From Pseudomonas baetica (lineage in GTDB: Bacteria > Pseudomonadota > Gammaproteobacteria > Pseudomonadales > Pseudomonadaceae), in contig NZ_PHHE01000001.1 in the NCBI RefSeq assembly GCF_002813455.1, positions 5,859,001-5,923,000 on the forward strand: 64,000 nucleotides of DNA. Reading direction: 5' to 3'. Below are positions 62,546 to 64,000 of the stretch, in pieces (the first letter of the stretch is position 1; every line of letters begins with the position of its first letter). Made by a program: the position numbers and the translations under genes. The notes beneath the pieces are model-generated. The model searched no databases, was not told the origin of the DNA, and saw nothing but the letters and a program-made list of their open reading frames with translations.

Positions 62546-63121
62546 TCAGCCAAGCAACTCACTCATCGCAATGATCTGCTCCGCCACCTGAATCAGCTTC
62601 TGCTGCCTGCTCATCGCCTGGCGGCGCATCAAGGTGTAGGCCTCTTCCTCGTTGCAGTCCTTCATCTTCATCAACAAACCCTTGGCCAGTTCGATGCGCT
62701 TGCGCTCAGCCAATTGCTGATCACGCGCCTGCAACTGCGCGCGCAAGGCCTGATCGCTCTCGAAACGGGCCATGGCCACATCAAGAATCGGCTGCAAACG
62801 CTGTGCGTGAATGCCTTCGACGATGTAGGCACTGACCCCGGATTTGATCGCCTGACGCATCACGCCGGGGTCATGTTCATCGGTAAACATCACGATCGGC
62901 CGAGGCTGATCGCGGCTGACCAATACCACTTGTTCCATGACGTCGCGGCTCGGTGACTCGGTATCGATCAGGATCACATCCGGGCGCACTGTTTCGACGC
63001 GTGCCGGCAGGTCGATGGTCAGCCCGGACTCGTCGATCACCTCGAAGCCGGCCTCGGTCAGCGCGGCTTTCAGGCGCCCGACTTTTTTTGCGGTGTCGTT
63101 GATCAGCAGAATGCGCAGCAT
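62546..63121 (-). CDS. nasT: ANTAR-domain antiterminator NasT
   Basis: The 191-aa protein has an N-terminal pseudo-receiver domain (MLRILLINDTAKKVGRL, VILIDTESPSRD, PIVMFTDE) and a C-terminal ANTAR RNA-binding three-helix domain (about 130-188: RKRIELAKGLLMKMKDCNEEEAYTLMR in part, RQQKLIQVAEQII). It binds hexaloop leader hairpins and prevents termination; NasS holds it back without nitrate. Two fitting leaders are in this window. Confidence 0.95.
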   Translation of the reverse strand: MLRILLINDTAKKVGRLKAALTEAGFEVIDESGLTIDLPARVETVRPDVILIDTESPSRDVMEQVVLVSRDQPRPIVMFTDEHDPGVMRQAIKSGVSAYIVEGIHAQRLQPILDVAMARFESDQALRAQLQARDQQLAERKRIELAKGLLMKMKDCNEEEAYTLMRRQAMSRQQKLIQVAEQIIAMSELLG

Positions 63122-63136
63122 GTTCGCGGTCTCCTG

Positions 63137-64000
63137 TCAGCGGCGGGCGAGAAGGCGAGCGTCGTCGCTCAGGGCGTGCAGCTTGAAGCTGCGGGCGTAC
63201 CCGGCTGGATCGCTGCCGTCCCAGATTTTGCCGTCGAGCAACTGACTGCTGCGCATGTCCGTGCCCCACGCGGCGACGCCCACGGCGGTTGCCGCTTCGC
63301 GATAGATGTCCAGTTGCTGCACCTGACCCGCCACGGCGAGGTAATCCGGGTCTTCGCGCAGCAAACCCCAGCGACGGAACTGGGTCATGAACCACATGCC
63401 GTCGGACAAGTACGGCAGATTCACTTCTCCCTTAGCGTGAAAGCGCAACGCGTGTGGATCCTGCCAGCGATTGCCGAGGCCATCGGCGTAATCGCCGAGA
63501 AAACGCGGCTCGATGCAGGCCGCGGGGGCGTCGAGGTATTCCGGCGCACTCAACAGTTGCGCGGTGCTGCGGCGGTTTTCCGGGCTTTCTTCGATGAAGC
63601 GGCTGGCTTCAAGGATCGCCATCACCAGCGCCCGCGCGGTGTTCGGGTACTGCTCGACGAAGGCGCGGGTGCAGCCGAGGACTTTTTCCGGGTGATCGGG
63701 CCAGATGGTCTGGCTGGTGGCCAGGGTGAAACCGAGATCCTGCTGCACCGCGCTGGCGGCCCACGGTTCGCCGACACAGAATCCGTCGATGCGCCCGGCC
63801 TGCAGGTGCGCGACCATTTGCGGCGGTGGCACCACCACGCTGTCGACATCCTGTAATGGGTGAATGCCCTGGCTCGCCAGCCAGTAATAAAGCCACATCG
63901 CGTGTGTGCCGGTCGGGAAGGTCTGGGCGAAAGTCAGTTTTGCGCGGGATTGGTGCACGTGGCGATCCAGCGCTTCAGGACTGCTCACGCCGAGGCTTTG
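63137..64000 (-). CDS. nasS: Nitrate/nitrite sensor NasS (cut by the window end)
   Basis: C-terminal 287 or so residues of a periplasmic-binding-protein-like sensor related to NrtA, but cytoplasmic in NasS-NasT systems. Signatures: FPTGTHAMWLYYWLASQGI, VVVPPPQMVAHLQAGRIDGFCVGEPWA and SDGMWFMTQFRRWGLL. The frame is open to the window edge, so the real start lies beyond 64000; the Met at 63988 is internal. It precedes nasT by 15 bases and binds it when nitrate is absent. Confidence 0.92.
   Translation of the reverse strand, partial: QSLGVSSPEALDRHVHQSRAKLTFAQTFPTGTHAMWLYYWLASQGIHPLQDVDSVVVPPPQMVAHLQAGRIDGFCVGEPWAASAVQQDLGFTLATSQTIWPDHPEKVLGCTRAFVEQYPNTARALVMAILEASRFIEESPENRRSTAQLLSAPEYLDAPAACIEPRFLGDYADGLGNRWQDPHALRFHAKGEVNLPYLSDGMWFMTQFRRWGLLREDPDYLAVAGQVQQLDIYREAATAVGVAAWGTDMRSSQLLDGKIWDGSDPAGYARSFKLHALSDDARLLARR

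Overview
The window looks like a Pseudomonas chromosome of the P. fluorescens type. The evidence is the gene order ppsA - rraA - cmaX - crfX - cmpX - sigX - oprF - cobA - nasC - nirD - nirB - kinase - nasA - nasT - nasS, which matches from memory the arrangement in P. aeruginosa, the methylcitrate cluster prpR-prpB-prpC-acnD-prpF-prpD, and many pseudomonad REP elements (cores like GTGGGAGCGAGCCTGCTCGC) between genes.

Region 1 (1-7990) is one end of a P2-like prophage: major capsid N, scaffold/protease O, terminase ATPase P and portal Q, arranged as in P2 (O-N against P-Q). After the portal comes an AT-richer two-gene cassette: a HAD + phosphoribosyltransferase protein followed by a DprA-like protein. 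This is the ShosT-ShosA type of architecture, a toxin-antitoxin phage-defence module. Next come a probable cos site, clustered integrase arm-like repeats, and the 3' end of a tRNA (probably Ser) as attR. The order portal - cargo - cos - att recalls phage phiCTX, where a cytotoxin gene is the cargo. The DprA-like gene is broken at a run of eight G's.

Region 2 (7991-13110) holds a YbjQ-like protein, a small cysteine-pair protein, two paralogous glycine-zipper exported proteins, and two insertion sequences. The ISL3-family element has an 8-bp target duplication inside a terminator T-run. The IS4-family element has no visible target duplication. A small acidic-tailed gene here is frameshifted.

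Region 3 (13220-18471) is an RHS polymorphic toxin gene with a cholera-toxin-like ADP-ribosyltransferase tip and a coupled putative immunity gene. One in-frame amber codon splits the RHS gene.

Region 4 (18700-30975) is mostly core metabolism: a HAD phosphatase, an SDR oxidoreductase with a divergent LysR regulator, a hydantoin/allantoin-type racemase with an NCS1 transporter, cysH, thrH, pabB, and a three-gene set (retropepsin-like protein, transglutaminase-like membrane protein, ATP-grasp ligase-like protein).

Region 5 (30890-39582) is the propionate (2-methylcitrate) cluster headed by its GntR regulator, with two GTCGAC-centred palindromes in front. It is followed by alaX, a DMT transporter, a divergent MocR-type regulator and a five-unit tandem REP array. 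Region 6 (43300-53413) runs from the PEP synthase pair (ppsR/ppsA) through an esterase, rraA, cmaX, crfX, cmpX, sigX and oprF to cobA.

Region 7 (53427-64000, minus strand) is nitrate/nitrite assimilation: nasS (cut by the window end), the ANTAR antiterminator nasT, nasA, a PP2C-kinase fusion, nirB, nirD, the assimilatory nitrate reductase, and cobA for siroheme. Both nasA and nirB are preceded by leaders with two hexaloop hairpins (A at loop position 1, G at position 4) and an intrinsic terminator. That is the RNA target expected for NasT, so the regulator, its sensor and both RNA targets lie within this window.
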